Positions 7,603 through 14,165 of a DNA stretch of 16,178 nt are shown here, one piece after another (the first letter of the stretch is position 1; each line of letters opens with the position of its first letter). The DNA comes from an uncultured Clostridiaceae bacterium (GTDB lineage Bacteria > Bacillota > Clostridia > Lachnospirales > Lachnospiraceae). The DNA is taken from the NCBI GenBank assembly GCA_949948825.1, contig CATLIJ010000028.1, positions 1 to 16,178 on the forward strand. The letters run 5' to 3'. The notes under the pieces are model-generated. The model was given only the letters and a program-made list of their open reading frames with translations, searched no databases and was not told the origin of the DNA. The translations under genes were made by a program, and so were the position numbers.

Positions 7603-8697
7603 TTACCTGGATGCCCCCAGCACTTCCTTCAAAAGCTTATTGTCCACATGTCCCTTAAACTTCTCATCATCCCCTTCAGCATAATTTCCAACTGAGATGA
7701 AAAAGTCCAGAACCCCTGCCAGATTCTTGTCCATCACTGTCATGTCAGAACCTTCCGCCAGATCCTCCATCATGGCAACCGCCTCCTCCAGGGTGTAATA
7801 CCGGTCTGCCTGAATATATTTCTCTGCAACCTCTGCTTCCATACTGCTTCCGTTTTCATCGCTCATATCCACACAGTACTGCACTGCCTTTTCCGGATTT
7901 TCCTTCATCCAGTCCATGGACTTAAAATAAACCTTCATAAACACCTTCATGGCTTCATACTTTTTTGCATCTGCATAGCTGTTCTTATTGGCAACAAAGC
8001 TGCACATCAGGCCGGAATCCACCAGCGGGCCGCTTGCCACTGCTGTATATTCATCGCTTTTCTCCAGCATCTTAAAGGTGCCGCCTGCCCCGGTCAGCAC
8101 ACATGCATCCCCCTCGCCTGCAAGAAAGGCGCTGTATGCAGTGGCAGGGTCCATGGCAACAAATTCCACATCCTCCTGGGTCAGTCCAAAACCCTCCAGC
8201 ATTTTAATCAGCACATACTGAGTCACACTTCCTGTATTGCAAAGAATGGATTTTCCTTTCCAGGTTTCCGCACTTCCGTAAATTTCTCCATTCAGGGAAT
8301 GATGGCCCTTCCCTGCAGCCACAATATCCGAATCATTTCTCGCAAAAATATACTGGGTACCATCATCCGTATTGCTGGAACCAAGAACCTTTGCATCATA
8401 CCCAAGCACACCGGCAAACACGCCGCCCACTCCTGTACACCCGATATCCCATCCATCGGAAGACAATGACTCCATCTGTACCGGACCATTGGTAAAGAGG
8501 ACCTCCTCAATCTCCAGATTCTCTTCTGCAAACCACCCCTCCTCCTGGGCAATATAAATCGGATGATAATTCAGGCTTCCGCCACTTCCGGAAACGGTCA
8601 GGGAATACTTTCCCTCCGTACTCTCTGACTTCCCGCACCCACTCAAAACACCTGCACACAAAGCCACTGCCAATCCAACCGCTGCCAATCTCTTCAT
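7603..8697 (-). CDS. ABC transporter solute-binding lipoprotein (NMT1/THI5, SsuA/TauA-like)
   Basis: A 364-residue exported binding protein. A short Lys-Arg start and hydrophobic core lead to the lipobox LSGC, with the lipidated Cys at residue 21, so it should be anchored outside the membrane. The mature part has the NMT1-like pattern: an N-terminal YHPIYIAQEEGWFAEENLEIE segment, then a central KSILCNTGS region and a domain-two AFLAGEGDACV segment typical of SsuA/TauA/ThiY-type proteins. It is the first gene of the operon and should set transporter specificity. Start ATG at 8697 is chosen over TTG at 8703 because AGGAGG then lies 9 nt away instead of 3. The ligand is unknown. It is not a typical sugar-binding protein, which is notable beside aldolases and a phosphofructokinase. 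Confidence 0.92.
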   Translation of the reverse strand: MKRLAAVGLAVALCAGVLSGCGKSESTEGKYSLTVSGSGGSLNYHPIYIAQEEGWFAEENLEIEEVLFTNGPVQMESLSSDGWDIGCTGVGGVFAGVLGYDAKVLGSSNTDDGTQYIFARNDSDIVAAGKGHHSLNGEIYGSAETWKGKSILCNTGSVTQYVLIKMLEGFGLTQEDVEFVAMDPATAYSAFLAGEGDACVLTGAGGTFKMLEKSDEYTAVASGPLVDSGLMCSFVANKNSYADAKKYEAMKVFMKVYFKSMDWMKENPEKAVQYCVDMSDENGSSMEAEVAEKYIQADRYYTLEEAVAMMEDLAEGSDMTVMDKNLAGVLDFFISVGNYAEGDDEKFKGHVDNKLLKEVLGASR

Positions 8698-8996
8698 TTT
8701 CAAAATCCTCCTCTTTTCTGTTTATTATTTGTCTTTCTATCCCGCTTTCTATCACTTTATTTCTTTTTCCTGGCTGTTTTCCTCTTTTTTCCCTCTCTCC
8801 ACCTGTCGGTCTGTCACCCCTCCTTCTCTTTTCTTCTCTTCACCTGCCAGTCCCTCTCCCCTTCCTTCTCCAGCTCTCTTCATCTGCCTGTCACTTTCTT
8901 CAGGCAATCCATCTTGCATCATTTTCACCTATAATCACTATCTTTTCGCGTCTTAATACTAACATTTTCTACAACAAAAAACAATATATTATTTAC
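8698..8996 (-). promoter_or_regulatory. Long purine-rich 5' leader region of the transporter/aldolase operon
   Basis: About 300 nt lie between the operator zone and the first gene. On the plus strand 8761-8880 is about 88% pyrimidine (105 of 120), so the mRNA leader is dominated by A and G and ends in AGGAGG for the binding protein. An open frame of 56 codons (8922-8752, minus; start MMQDGLPEES, rich in Glu, Lys, Arg, Gly) is present with a weak AGGTG ahead. Polypurine RNA rarely forms stop codons, so this frame may be accidental. No known riboswitch fold or T-box is recognised. A convincing -35/-10 pair for the operon was not found, although TATATT (plus-strand 8983-8988) could be a -10. Confidence 0.4.
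8800..8920. repeat. Three degenerate 40-bp tandem repeats in the operon leader
   Basis: Units begin at 8800, 8841 and 8881 with CACCTGTCGGTC, CACCTGCCAGTC and CATCTGCCTGTC. The spacing is 41 and 40 bp. The first two units also match over much of the remaining pyrimidine-rich stretch, both ending CTCTT. The third unit matches mainly in its first 16 bases. A possible decayed unit precedes 8800. Confidence 0.5.
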
Positions 8997-8997
8997 A

Positions 8998-9027
8998 CAA
9001 ACGTTTGCCTTTTTGTGGAAACGTGAT
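8998..9027. promoter_or_regulatory. Paired LacI-type operator-like sites
   Basis: CAAACGTTTG (8998-9007) is a perfect palindrome with the central CG typical of LacI/GalR operators. GGAAACGTGA (9018-9027) repeats the AAACG half. The two CG centres are exactly 20 bp apart, about two helical turns, and the sites cover the lacI-family gene's promoter. Binding would repress the regulator itself and probably the divergent operon. Confidence 0.55.
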
Positions 9028-9032
9028 ATAAT
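9005..9032 (+). promoter_or_regulatory. Sigma-A promoter of the LacI-family regulator
   Basis: TTGCCT (9005-9010, four of six consensus bases) and a perfect TATAAT (9027-9032) are separated by 16 bp. The operator-like sites overlap both the -35 and the spacer, suggesting autoregulation. Confidence 0.6.
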
Positions 9033-9080
9033 AAAATCAATATTTATTCTATTACCTGTACAAAAAAGGAGGAAATCTCT

Positions 9081-10100
9081 ATGACCTTAAAAGAAATTGC
9101 CAAAGAAGCAGGAGTTTCAGTTTCCACTGTATCCAGAGTAATCAATAACGCAAACACTCAGGTTGCCAGACAGGAGGTCCGCGACCGCATATGGGAGATT
9201 GTCCGGCGTACCGGATATACTCCCAACTCTTCTGCCCAAAATCTGAAACGAGGTCAGTCCGGGACAAAGGCAAACACTCATTCTCTTGCCTGCCTGTTTG
9301 CCCGCACTCCCAATGCACCGGACGACCCCTTTTTCTCCTCTCTGGCCAAAAGTGTGGAAATTGAAGCTTACAAACAAAACTATATCTTAAAGCTGTCCTT
9401 TACCCCTCTTGACATCACCAGACCAGAGACATTTCGTCTCATTATGGAACATGATGTAAATGGTATTGTAATCCTGGGGCGCTGTGACAAAGCAACTCTG
9501 AAGCTGTTAAAGCAGCATTTCCATTATGTTGCCTACACTGGCTTAAACCGGATTGACGCAAACTTTGACCAGATTCTCTGCGATGGTTATGAAGCTACCT
9601 TCTGCGCCCTGGAGCATCTGATTCATCTTGGACATAAACATATCGGCTATGTGGGAGAGACTATTTCCGAAAACCGTTATCAGGCATACCGTTCCTGTAT
9701 GGAGCAGCATCAGCTTCCCTTTGACAGCTCCTATGTGGCAACCATTCCCTTTTCCTCCAACGGAGGCTATAAGGGCGCACAGAAGCTGTTGGAGCAGCAG
9801 CCAAAGCTAACCGCAATTTTCTGCGGCAATGACATTACAGCCATAGGCGCGCTCCGCGCCATCAAAGACCGGAAATTAAAAATTCCAAGAGACATCTCTG
9901 TCATCAGCATTGATGATATTGATATGGCCCAGTACCTTTCTCCTATGCTGACAACCGTACATATTCCAGTGGAAGAAATGGGAAAAATGGCGGCAAAAAC
10001 CTTGATTGACCGCATTAACGGAGGACATACGCTTCCTATGAAGCTGCAGCTTCCGTTTCATCTGGCCACAAGAGAAAGTTGCGGAAAACCCCGAATATAG
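9081..10100 (+). CDS. LacI/GalR-family transcriptional regulator
   Basis: A 339-residue DNA-binding repressor. The N-terminal helix-turn-helix TLKEIAKEAGVSVSTVSRVI is canonical, followed by the hinge YTPNSSAQNLK and a periplasmic-binding-like sugar domain with CGNDITAIGALRAI near 250 and DISVISIDDID near 275. The ATG has AGGAGG 8 nt upstream (9067-9072). It is divergently placed from the nine-gene operon, with paired operator-like palindromes between, so it very likely controls that operon in response to a pathway metabolite. LacI-family effectors are usually sugars or phosphosugars. That argues for a carbohydrate-like substrate even though the transporter is not of a sugar type. Confidence 0.93.
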   Translation: MTLKEIAKEAGVSVSTVSRVINNANTQVARQEVRDRIWEIVRRTGYTPNSSAQNLKRGQSGTKANTHSLACLFARTPNAPDDPFFSSLAKSVEIEAYKQNYILKLSFTPLDITRPETFRLIMEHDVNGIVILGRCDKATLKLLKQHFHYVAYTGLNRIDANFDQILCDGYEATFCALEHLIHLGHKHIGYVGETISENRYQAYRSCMEQHQLPFDSSYVATIPFSSNGGYKGAQKLLEQQPKLTAIFCGNDITAIGALRAIKDRKLKIPRDISVISIDDIDMAQYLSPMLTTVHIPVEEMGKMAAKTLIDRINGGHTLPMKLQLPFHLATRESCGKPRI

Positions 10101-10110
10101 CTTTTGCGCC

Positions 10111-10157
10111 AAAAAAAGCCGGCAAAAATCTGCCATGAATCACAGATTTTTGCCAGC
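10111..10157. terminator. Bidirectional intrinsic terminator between convergent genes
   Basis: GGCAAAAATCTG (10121-10132) pairs perfectly with CAGATTTTTGCC (10143-10154) around a 10-nt loop, and two outer G-C pairs extend the stem after one mismatch. The A-run at 10111-10117 becomes a U-tract on the minus strand, so it ends the exporter gene efficiently. For the regulator on the plus strand the U-tract after the stem is poor. Confidence 0.85.
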
Positions 10158-10177
10158 CCTTCACATAAGGAACATCC

Positions 10178-10972
10178 CTACAGGAACTGATAAATGTTGT
10201 AAATACACACAAAAAGAATCATAACCATCAGCCCAATAAACAGACGGTTTACCATCTGAGCATCAATTTTTTTGTTAATGCTCCGCCCTGCTGCCCCTCC
10301 CAATATACCGCCAAGTACCATCAGCACCAAAAGGCCTGCCTGAAACTCCGGCATAGTTCCAGCTGCCAGCGTATTCAGAAGGCTGGTAATCTGTGAGAAC
10401 AAAATAATATACAAGGAATTTTGGGCTGCTGTTTTTGTCTCCATGGAGAAAAAGAAGTAAAGCACCACAAGATTAATCGGACCCCCGCCGATTCCCAGGA
10501 AAGAAGAACAAATTCCAAGAGCAAATCCAATCGCAACACAGGCAAAAAGGTTTGTTACCTGATAAGTACGGATCTTGTCTTTTTTCAGGGTGTAAATCAT
10601 TGTGCCAAAGGTAATCACCAAAAGACAGGCAGCCTGAACTGCCCCCACCCGGTCTGGATCAGAAGATAAATCCATCAGAAATTGGAACATCATCTTTCCC
10701 GCCACACCGCCAATGGCTGCTCCAACCGCAAGGGGAGTTCCTGTCTTCCCCTCCACCAGAGAATCCCTGCCAAGCTTTGCCTTTACCACAGAATAACAGG
10801 ACATGGACAGTACCGTACAGCCAGACAAAAAGCTCACTGCTGACACGCTTAAGACTCCAAAGGTATCCAGCAAAGGCTTCATCAGCACTCCGCCGCCGAT
10901 TCCGCAGATCGCCCCCACTACCGAAGCAATAAAACTGATTGCAAGAAATATAATATACAAATATAAATCCAT
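10178..10972 (-). CDS. TauE/SafE-family anion (sulfite/organosulfonate) exporter
   Basis: A 264-residue integral membrane protein with about eight hydrophobic helices in two similar halves. Each half carries a glycine motif: GAICGIGGGVLMKP near residue 20 and SFLGIGGGPINL near 155. This is the TauE/SafE/YfcA family signature. Characterised members export sulfite, sulfoacetate or other anions during sulfonate catabolism, though many members have unknown substrates. It converges on the LacI-family gene and is not in the nine-gene operon, so a link to that pathway is inferred from position and family only. The ATG at 10972 has AGGAG 6 nt upstream. It lies 80 bp from ytvI, with no clear promoter or terminator in the gap. 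Confidence 0.88.
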   Translation of the reverse strand: MDLYLYIIFLAISFIASVVGAICGIGGGVLMKPLLDTFGVLSVSAVSFLSGCTVLSMSCYSVVKAKLGRDSLVEGKTGTPLAVGAAIGGVAGKMMFQFLMDLSSDPDRVGAVQAACLLVITFGTMIYTLKKDKIRTYQVTNLFACVAIGFALGICSSFLGIGGGPINLVVLYFFFSMETKTAAQNSLYIILFSQITSLLNTLAAGTMPEFQAGLLVLMVLGGILGGAAGRSINKKIDAQMVNRLFIGLMVMILFVCIYNIYQFL

Positions 10973-11052
10973 AAAACTCTCCTGTTCTTCTCTTTAGGAC
11001 ATTCTGTCATCTCTTAACGAAATGCCATCTGTACATGAACCATAACAAATCC

Positions 11053-12108
11053 TTACCGAATCCAATGAATGATCCCCTTATCATTCAAGTGCTTCACAAA
11101 CGCCATCAAAAACGGAAAACCCAGCATTCCCGTAAATCCTGCAAGCTTTAGTCCCAACAGCATTCCTGCCAGCGTCAAAACCGGAGGGAGTCCCACCTGC
11201 TGCCCGACCAGCTTTGGCTCAAGAATATTCCGGATCACTGTAATTACAAGATACAAAATCAGGATTCCTGACGCCATCTTTCCATTGCCATTGACAGCAG
11301 CAAAAATTCCCCATGGAATCAAAACGCTTCCTGTGCCAAGAACCGGAAGAATATCCAGCGCTGCAATAACCACAGCAATCATTCTGGCATATGGAATTTT
11401 TAAAAACGCCAGACCTGCCCAAAGCTCCAAAAAAGTAACAAAAAAAATCAGCACATAGGAAACCATACATTTTAACATGGTTTTTCCAAAATATCCCTTT
11501 GCCTCATATAAAAGAAGCCGCTGTTTTTCCGGTATCTGCCTTAAAAGGAATTCATTGGCCTGCTTAAAATCCATGGTAAGAAAAACGGTTGCAATAATCA
11601 TAATAACCAGATTCATAAATATACCTGGAACCCCAGCCGCCGCAGGAACCACCACATTGGAAAGAAAAATCAGCCCCTCCTTCAACCCGTTCAGGATACT
11701 GTCAAAGCTAATATTCAAAAACTCCAGGGCAGAAGGATCACCCAAAGGAAACCGCTCTCCCACCCATGTAAACCATTCATCCAAAACCGGAAAAACAAAA
11801 TTCTGGAAAATTGCCGGAAAAAAAGAAACCATCTGCCGGATTCCAGTAAAAATCCATACTCCGCACCACACAGCAATTCCTCCAAGAATCATAAAAAATG
11901 CCGCTGCAAGCAGAAGGGAAGCTGCTGTTCTTTTCCATTTGCTCTCTCCCCCGATATAGCGGGCCGGTTTATCCAGAATATAAGCCACTGCATACGCTGC
12001 CACAAAAGGAAACAGCACTGGAAGGAGGTACTCAAAAACAAGATAAATACATATAACAATAACACTCCAATATAAAAAATTAATGAGGAAATCCTTTTTC
12101 TGCTCCAT
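11053..12108 (-). CDS. ytvI: AI-2E family membrane protein, YtvI-type sporulation protein
   Basis: A 351-residue multi-pass membrane protein of the AI-2E/PerM family. Two N-terminal helices (VIVICIYLVFEYLLPVLFPF region) and a long amphipathic central segment precede the conserved LDILPVLGTGSVLIPWG motif near residue 250 and the C-terminal EPKLVGQQVGLPP segment, both typical of YtvI-like proteins. YtvI is annotated as a sporulation integral membrane protein in Bacillus, but its transport role is unproven. It starts 16 nt after psd, with AAGGAG 7 nt before the ATG, so it is probably the last gene of the pssA-psd operon. Its presence supports a spore-forming host. Confidence 0.82.
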   Translation of the reverse strand: MEQKKDFLINFLYWSVIVICIYLVFEYLLPVLFPFVAAYAVAYILDKPARYIGGESKWKRTAASLLLAAAFFMILGGIAVWCGVWIFTGIRQMVSFFPAIFQNFVFPVLDEWFTWVGERFPLGDPSALEFLNISFDSILNGLKEGLIFLSNVVVPAAAGVPGIFMNLVIMIIATVFLTMDFKQANEFLLRQIPEKQRLLLYEAKGYFGKTMLKCMVSYVLIFFVTFLELWAGLAFLKIPYARMIAVVIAALDILPVLGTGSVLIPWGIFAAVNGNGKMASGILILYLVITVIRNILEPKLVGQQVGLPPVLTLAGMLLGLKLAGFTGMLGFPFLMAFVKHLNDKGIIHWIR

Positions 12109-12124
12109 TCCTTCTCTCCTTTTC

Positions 12125-12988
12125 TCAACTATGGTTTTCCCCTATTTTATTGCCCATCCGGACAATGGTTTCCTTGTGTTTCCTCGTATTTTCCAGGATC
12201 TCCTTTTCTACTCTTATGGCATCCTTCTGAAACAGCAGAAGAACCGTGGAGCCGCCAAATTCAAACCTCCCCTTTTCCTGTCCCCGGCAAAACATTCCTT
12301 TTATTCTGTGATTTTTGATACGCCCGATCAAAAGAGCGCCAATTTCCATCTGAATCACCTTTCCGAAATTTTCCGTCTCCATCACAGTATATTCTCTTGC
12401 ATTCTGAGCATATACACAATATTTCCCAAGAGCAATGGGACGAACTGTATGAAGAATGCCCTGGAGTTTTCTGACAGAGACAATCCGCCCTTTATCTATG
12501 TAACAATACCTATGATAATCATCTGGTGTCAGCCGGAAAATCAGGCACGTTCCATCAAAAAATTCTTCGGCAAGATCCGGGTCCATCAAAAGCTGTTTCA
12601 AATCATACACCGAATTTTTAATTCGGAACATATGGCTTCCTGCCAACTGATAAGCCGTCAGCTTGCCATCGCAGGGCGCAGTCACATGAGAAGGATTTTC
12701 TGAAAACTGCCGTGCTCCTTCCCTTGCTTCCCTTGTAAAAAAATGATTAAAAGAGCGGTATTTTTCTTTTTTATAATCCTCCATACAAATGGAGGAACTT
12801 TTTAAAAATACTGGTATCCACAAAGCAGATATTCTGCTGTTCATCACAAAACCTCCTAATCTGGAAACCGCAGGTTTTGTCAAAAGCTTCAGCACAATTC
12901 TCCCAGCCATTGTGCGATACAGAAAATTCACAGTCCAGCTGTCCTTACAGGAAATATCCACGGTTTTATAATGCGTTTCACAATTCAT
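12125..12988 (-). CDS. psd: Phosphatidylserine decarboxylase proenzyme
   Basis: A 287-residue pyruvoyl-dependent enzyme that decarboxylates phosphatidylserine to phosphatidylethanolamine at the membrane. The self-cleavage site FGGST is at 244-248, so Ser247 becomes the pyruvoyl group and separates a long beta from a short alpha chain. The likely triad partners are Asp107 in TAPCDGKL and His159 in TPDDYHRYCYID. Length and motifs match the clostridial type. ATG at 12988 is chosen over the adjacent TTG at 12991, with AAAGGGG about 10 nt upstream. It starts 4 nt after the pssA stop, placing it directly downstream of the enzyme that makes its substrate. Confidence 0.95.
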   Translation of the reverse strand: MNCETHYKTVDISCKDSWTVNFLYRTMAGRIVLKLLTKPAVSRLGGFVMNSRISALWIPVFLKSSSICMEDYKKEKYRSFNHFFTREAREGARQFSENPSHVTAPCDGKLTAYQLAGSHMFRIKNSVYDLKQLLMDPDLAEEFFDGTCLIFRLTPDDYHRYCYIDKGRIVSVRKLQGILHTVRPIALGKYCVYAQNAREYTVMETENFGKVIQMEIGALLIGRIKNHRIKGMFCRGQEKGRFEFGGSTVLLLFQKDAIRVEKEILENTRKHKETIVRMGNKIGENHS

Positions 12989-12992
12989 CAAA

Positions 12993-13655
12993 TCAAAACC
13001 CCTTTAACAATAAAATATAAATCACAATCGAAAGCCCAACCGGACAAAGGCCAATCAGATACCGAAGCTTAAGCTTTGGTATCCTTACCTTTAACACAAA
13101 TCCAAGGGAAAGCAGCAAAAGCAATTTATTGTAAACCCTCCACAGAGGAAAATTGCAAAAAGCACACATGGAATAAACCATGGGAACAATGAGGGCAACA
13201 CTTGTAACCGGAAGTCCTTCATAATATTTGCGTTTTTCATTCCTGCTCTGCAGCTCTGCTTCTGTGACATTATAATAAGCAAGCCGAATAAGGGCTGCCA
13301 GAACATAAACCGAAACAATCATCACAATCCGGGCTGCTCCGAAATAACCATATCCCGGAACAGAATATCCAGTAAATACCGCATATCCAATGACTGCCGG
13401 CAAAATTCCAAAGCCAACAATATCTGCCAGGGAATCAATCTGTATGCCAAACCCCTTCTCCCGCTCTGTCCGGTCCGCTGTCCTTGCCACCGAACCATCA
13501 AACATATCACAGATCCCGGAAGCCATAAGACAAACCACCGCCCCCTTAATGTTTCCCTGGAAAGCATTATAAATACCAGCAGCCGCTGCGATTACGCTTA
13601 AATATGTCAGTATCACCCAATAACCATAAAAGCCTAAAACCGGCAATTTCTTCAT
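12993..13655 (-). CDS. pssA: CDP-diacylglycerol-serine O-phosphatidyltransferase
   Basis: A 220-residue membrane enzyme that makes phosphatidylserine from CDP-diacylglycerol and serine. The CDP-alcohol phosphatidyltransferase motif is complete: Asp50-x2-Asp53-Gly54-x2-Ala57-Arg58, then Gly70-x3-Asp74-x3-Asp78. About six to eight hydrophobic helices surround it, and YYEGLPVTSVAL near residue 145 is typical of PssA. The ATG at 13655 has AAAGGAG 8 nt upstream. It is the first gene of the pssA-psd-ytvI operon, with a good promoter upstream. The downstream psd strongly supports serine as the acceptor rather than glycerol phosphate. Confidence 0.94.
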   Translation of the reverse strand: MKKLPVLGFYGYWVILTYLSVIAAAAGIYNAFQGNIKGAVVCLMASGICDMFDGSVARTADRTEREKGFGIQIDSLADIVGFGILPAVIGYAVFTGYSVPGYGYFGAARIVMIVSVYVLAALIRLAYYNVTEAELQSRNEKRKYYEGLPVTSVALIVPMVYSMCAFCNFPLWRVYNKLLLLLSLGFVLKVRIPKLKLRYLIGLCPVGLSIVIYILLLKGF

Positions 13656-13707
13656 ATTTATTTCTCCTTTTGTTTTTTCCGGACCTGTTTATCACCCGTA
13701 TCACCTG

Positions 13708-13736
13708 ATTATACCCCTTTTTCTCTGTCCATTCAA
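13708..13736 (-). promoter_or_regulatory. Sigma-A promoter of pssA-psd-ytvI
   Basis: On the minus strand TTGAAT (plus 13731-13736) and a perfect TATAAT (plus 13708-13713) are separated by exactly 17 bp. It lies about 50 bp upstream of the pssA start. Confidence 0.75.
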
Positions 13737-13863
13737 CTCAGTTTCGCATTTTCTTTTTGTATATTAAAACCAGTGATTGCAAACACTGTAATTCTCCAAA
13801 TCAAGCTTTCGGTATCTGAACAGTTGCAATCAAAATTTTTTTCAAAATTTCCCAAAAAAACAG

Positions 13864-13891
13864 TTGCATTTTTTGAAATATGTGGTAGAAT
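13864..13891 (+). promoter_or_regulatory. Sigma-A promoter of tRNA-Val
   Basis: TTGCAT (13864-13869) and TAGAAT (13886-13891) are 16 bp apart. Transcription would begin around 13898, one base before the mature tRNA 5' end, leaving almost no 5' leader. Confidence 0.65.
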
Positions 13892-13898
13892 AATTTAC

Positions 13899-13971
13899 GG
13901 AGGCATAGCTCAGCTGGGAGAGCACATGCATCACACGCATGGGGTCGCAGGTTCGAGCCCTGTTGTCTCCA
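13899..13971 (+). tRNA. tRNA-Val (anticodon CAC)
   Basis: A 73-nt cloverleaf folds cleanly. The acceptor is GGAGGCA/TGTCTCC with one G-U pair, the D stem is GCTC/GAGC, and the anticodon stem is CATGC/GCATG with loop ATCACAC (anticodon CAC at 34-36, reading GUG). The T arm is GCAGG-TTCGAGC-CCTGT and the discriminator is A. The CCA end is not encoded. It is a minor isoacceptor with C34. Confidence 0.93.
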
Positions 13972-13974
13972 GTG

Positions 13975-14002
13975 TCTCTGCCGCGAGGCGGCAGAGATTT
14001 TT
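13975..14002 (+). terminator. Intrinsic terminator between the two tRNA genes
   Basis: A perfect 10-bp stem TCTCTGCCGC/GCGGCAGAGA with a 3-nt GAG loop is followed by five T residues (13998-14002). It lies 3 nt after tRNA-Val and before tRNA-Ala. Confidence 0.85.
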
Positions 14003-14031
14003 ATTGCACTTTTCAGTAAAATTAAATATCA

Positions 14032-14104
14032 GGGGACATAGCTTAGCTGGGAAAGCGCTACGTTCGCAACGTAGAGACCGCGGGTTCGAATCCCGTTGTC
14101 TCCA
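14032..14104 (+). tRNA. tRNA-Ala (anticodon CGC)
   Basis: A 73-nt cloverleaf. The acceptor GGGGACA/TGTCTCC contains the G3-U70 wobble that is the alanine identity element. The D stem is GCTT/AAGC, and the anticodon stem is CTACG/CGTAG with loop TTCGCAA (anticodon CGC, reading GCG). The T arm is GCGGG-TTCGAAT-CCCGT. CCA is not encoded. No good promoter is visible between the preceding terminator and this gene, only a TAAAAT at 14017-14022 without a -35. Confidence 0.93.
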
Positions 14105-14107
14105 TAG

Positions 14108-14137
14108 AAAAAAACCTTGATTGCTCAAGGTTTTTTT
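14108..14137. terminator. Bidirectional intrinsic terminator
   Basis: CCTTGA (14115-14120) pairs with TCAAGG (14125-14130) around loop TTGC, flanked by A7 (14108-14114) and T7 (14131-14137). It ends the tRNA transcript on the plus strand and the dehydrogenase-GntR operon on the minus strand. Confidence 0.9.
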
Positions 14138-14165
14138 CGTATGATATCTTGTGCGATCCCATATC

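Noticed and set aside
8800..8920. CRISPR array from regularly spaced repeats
   Set aside because: Repeats are degenerate, the 40-bp period has no distinct spacers, and no cas genes are present.
8698..8996. Riboswitch or T-box in the long operon leader
   Set aside because: No conserved riboswitch core, T-box sequence or terminator hairpin is visible. The tract is low-complexity purine-rich RNA.
9015..9030. Catabolite-responsive (CcpA) cre site
   Set aside because: GTGGAAACGTGATAT matches cre only partly and lacks the right-hand C. The spacing with the neighbouring CAAACGTTTG fits a local LacI-type operator better.
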